From: Verrucomicrobiaceae bacterium
GTDB taxonomy: Bacteria; Verrucomicrobiota; Verrucomicrobiia; Verrucomicrobiales; Verrucomicrobiaceae
Length of the DNA stretch: 64,000 bases
Reading direction: 5' to 3'
NCBI GenBank assembly: GCA_019694165.1
Contig: JAIBCL010000019.1
Coordinates: 60,029 to 124,028, forward strand
The position numbers and the translations under genes are program-made. Below the pieces are notes generated by a model that had not been told where the DNA came from, did no database searches, and was given only the letters and a program-made list of their open reading frames with translations. How positions within the stretch are numbered: position 1 is the stretch's first letter; every line of letters starts with the position of its first letter. Positions 62,733 to 64,000 of the stretch are shown one piece after another.

Positions 62733-64000
62733 TCACATCCACTCCAGCAACGCCGTCACCAGCGCTTTGGATTGGCTGATCTTGAATTCGGCTCCGGCGG
62801 CGAGGCGGACGAGTGAGCCGGTGACGGGGGTGATTTCGAACTCGACCGGCACATCGCCCGGATGCTGGAGGAGCAGGGTTTTCAGCGACTCGAGATCGCT
62901 CGTCGTGTGGCGTGCGGCATCGAGTCGGAGGACGAGGGGCTTGGGTTTGGCGGGAGCGGGCTCTTCGGGCGGAGGCTCGGCGGGTTTGGCGCGGGCTTTG
63001 CGTTGTTTGAGCGGCTTGACGTCTTGCGCGGTGAGGCTGTTGGTCTCTGAGCGGTCGTCTTTACGGATGCGGGCGCGGATTTCGACGACGTTGCCGTTCT
63101 GGATGTGCTCCTTGCATTTCTCGAAGTCGTCAGGCCAGGCGAGTGCTTCACAGGTGCCGGTGAAGTCTTCGATGACGAACGTGGCGAATGCGCGGCCGTC
63201 CTTCTTCGTGTACTTCACCGCGACGTTTGAGAGCAGACCGGCGACGTGGATGCTGCCCTTGGTCTCGGTGATCTCTTCAATGGCCGAGAGTGGCGTGAGC
63301 TTGGTCGATTCAAAGTTGCCGCGGAATTTGTCGAGCGGATGGCCGCTGACGTAGAAGCCGAGCAGTTCCTTTTCAAAGGTGAGCACTTCGTCCGTCGTCC
63401 ACGGCGTGACGGCAGGCGTGCCGGCGACGCTCTTTTGCGGTTTTGCGCCGAGATCGAAGTCGTCGAAGAGGCCGCCCTGGCCGGATTTCTTGTCCCGCTG
63501 CATCGAGGCGGCCGCTGACAGCACCTGATCAAGCCGCGCGAACATCGAGGCACGATCTTCCTTCGTGAAGTCGAAGGCGCCGGCTTTGACGAGGGACTCG
63601 AGCATCTTGCGGTTCACGGAGCGGTTGTCGAGACGCCCGGCGAAGTCCTCGATGGATTTGAACTCGCCGTTTCGCTCGCGTTCCTCGATCGCGGCCTGCA
63701 CCGCGCCTTCGCCGACGTTCTTGATGGCGGAGAGGCCGTAGCGAATGGCATCAGGCGCCTCGGCCTTCGCGGTCGTGCGCTCGGGCGCGAACTTGAGCAG
63801 GCTCTTGTTCACGTCAGGCGGCAGGATCGTGATGCCCATGCGCTGGCACTCGCTCACGAAGTTCGCGATCTTATCGGTGTTGTTGACTTCGTAGCTGAGC
63901 ACCGCCGCCATGAACTCGACGGGGAAATTCGCCTTCAGATACGCGGTGCGATACGTGACGATCCCGTAGGCGGCGGAGTGCGATTTGTTGAAGCCGTATT
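62733..64000 (-). CDS. dnaE: DNA polymerase III subunit alpha, C-terminal part (cut by the window edge)
   Basis: The reading frame is open to base 64000 and continues outside. The visible 420 or so residues start at KYGFNKSHSAAYGIVTYRTAYLKANFPVEFMAAVLS, a signature of the DnaE fingers domain. Then come IRYGLSAIKNVGEGAVQAAIEERERNG (helix-hairpin-helix region), FEKELLGFYVSGHPLDKF and an OB-fold (IHVAGLLSNVAVKYTKKDGRAFATFVIEDFTGTCEALAWPDD). The last 120 residues have a Pro/Lys-rich linker and a small C-terminal domain. This is the chromosomal replicase catalytic subunit. Confidence 0.97.
   Translation of the reverse strand, partial: YGFNKSHSAAYGIVTYRTAYLKANFPVEFMAAVLSYEVNNTDKIANFVSECQRMGITILPPDVNKSLLKFAPERTTAKAEAPDAIRYGLSAIKNVGEGAVQAAIEERERNGEFKSIEDFAGRLDNRSVNRKMLESLVKAGAFDFTKEDRASMFARLDQVLSAAASMQRDKKSGQGGLFDDFDLGAKPQKSVAGTPAVTPWTTDEVLTFEKELLGFYVSGHPLDKFRGNFESTKLTPLSAIEEITETKGSIHVAGLLSNVAVKYTKKDGRAFATFVIEDFTGTCEALAWPDDFEKCKEHIQNGNVVEIRARIRKDDRSETNSLTAQDVKPLKQRKARAKPAEPPPEEPAPAKPKPLVLRLDAARHTTSDLESLKTLLLQHPGDVPVEFEITPVTGSLVRLAAGAEFKISQSKALVTALLEWM

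Overview
The window looks like a chromosome segment of a Verrucomicrobiota bacterium (my inference). It is GC-rich and combines gene types typical of the Verrucomicrobiota/Planctomycetota group: a DUF1549/DUF1553 protein paired with a DUF1501 protein, a formylglycine sulfatase, a sialidase, an SHD1-like and a GYF_2 domain, and large secreted proteins with an Asp-rich linker before the C-terminus. No rRNA or CRISPR array is present, and there is one tRNA.

Layout. Bases 1-3608 are core genes: a partial CDS, a STAS-domain protein, malQ and a HAD-IB hydrolase. A tRNA-Arg(UCU) lies at 3645-3717. A 20.9 kb integrative element begins inside this tRNA gene and ends at a second 48-bp copy of the tRNA 3' part at 24607-24654. 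From 24731 to the right edge the chromosome continues: a degenerate kinase-like membrane protein, threonine dehydrogenase, a short cyanophycin synthetase, an enolase-superfamily enzyme, the DUF1549/DUF1501 pair, a nitrilase-family amidase, a LysM/amidase protein, a glycosyltransferase, opgH with a small tail-anchored partner, lepA, a sulfatase, two related alpha/beta hydrolases (one fused to a very large protein), an ECF sigma/anti-sigma/Spy-like operon, a sialidase, a cupin, an outer-membrane barrel, a fused 5-oxoprolinase-type enzyme, a TPR protein, a di-haem peroxidase, a Dabb protein, two overlapping amidohydrolases and the C-terminal part of dnaE.

The integrative element is the most interesting part. 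Its right end carries a tyrosine integrase, an excisionase-like helix-turn-helix protein, a three-gene operon led by a VapBC-like pair, and a family-A DNA polymerase with its own proofreading domain next to two small partner genes. Its middle carries a serine recombinase, an XRE regulator divergent from a secreted protein/membrane protein pair, and a tight six-gene operon of mostly unknown genes around a PP1-like phosphatase. Its left end carries a 13-repeat RCC1 secreted protein, a possible ADP-ribosyltransferase-fold protein, and a scrambled hsdR remnant whose two parts face opposite ways. A repeated 18-bp sequence inside each end suggests integrase arm sites. The six-gene operon is the best candidate in the window for an undescribed system.

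In the host part, palindromic repeats occur both between genes (a 28-bp perfect hairpin at 62613-62679) and inside coding sequences (amidohydrolase signal linker, oxoprolinase linker).
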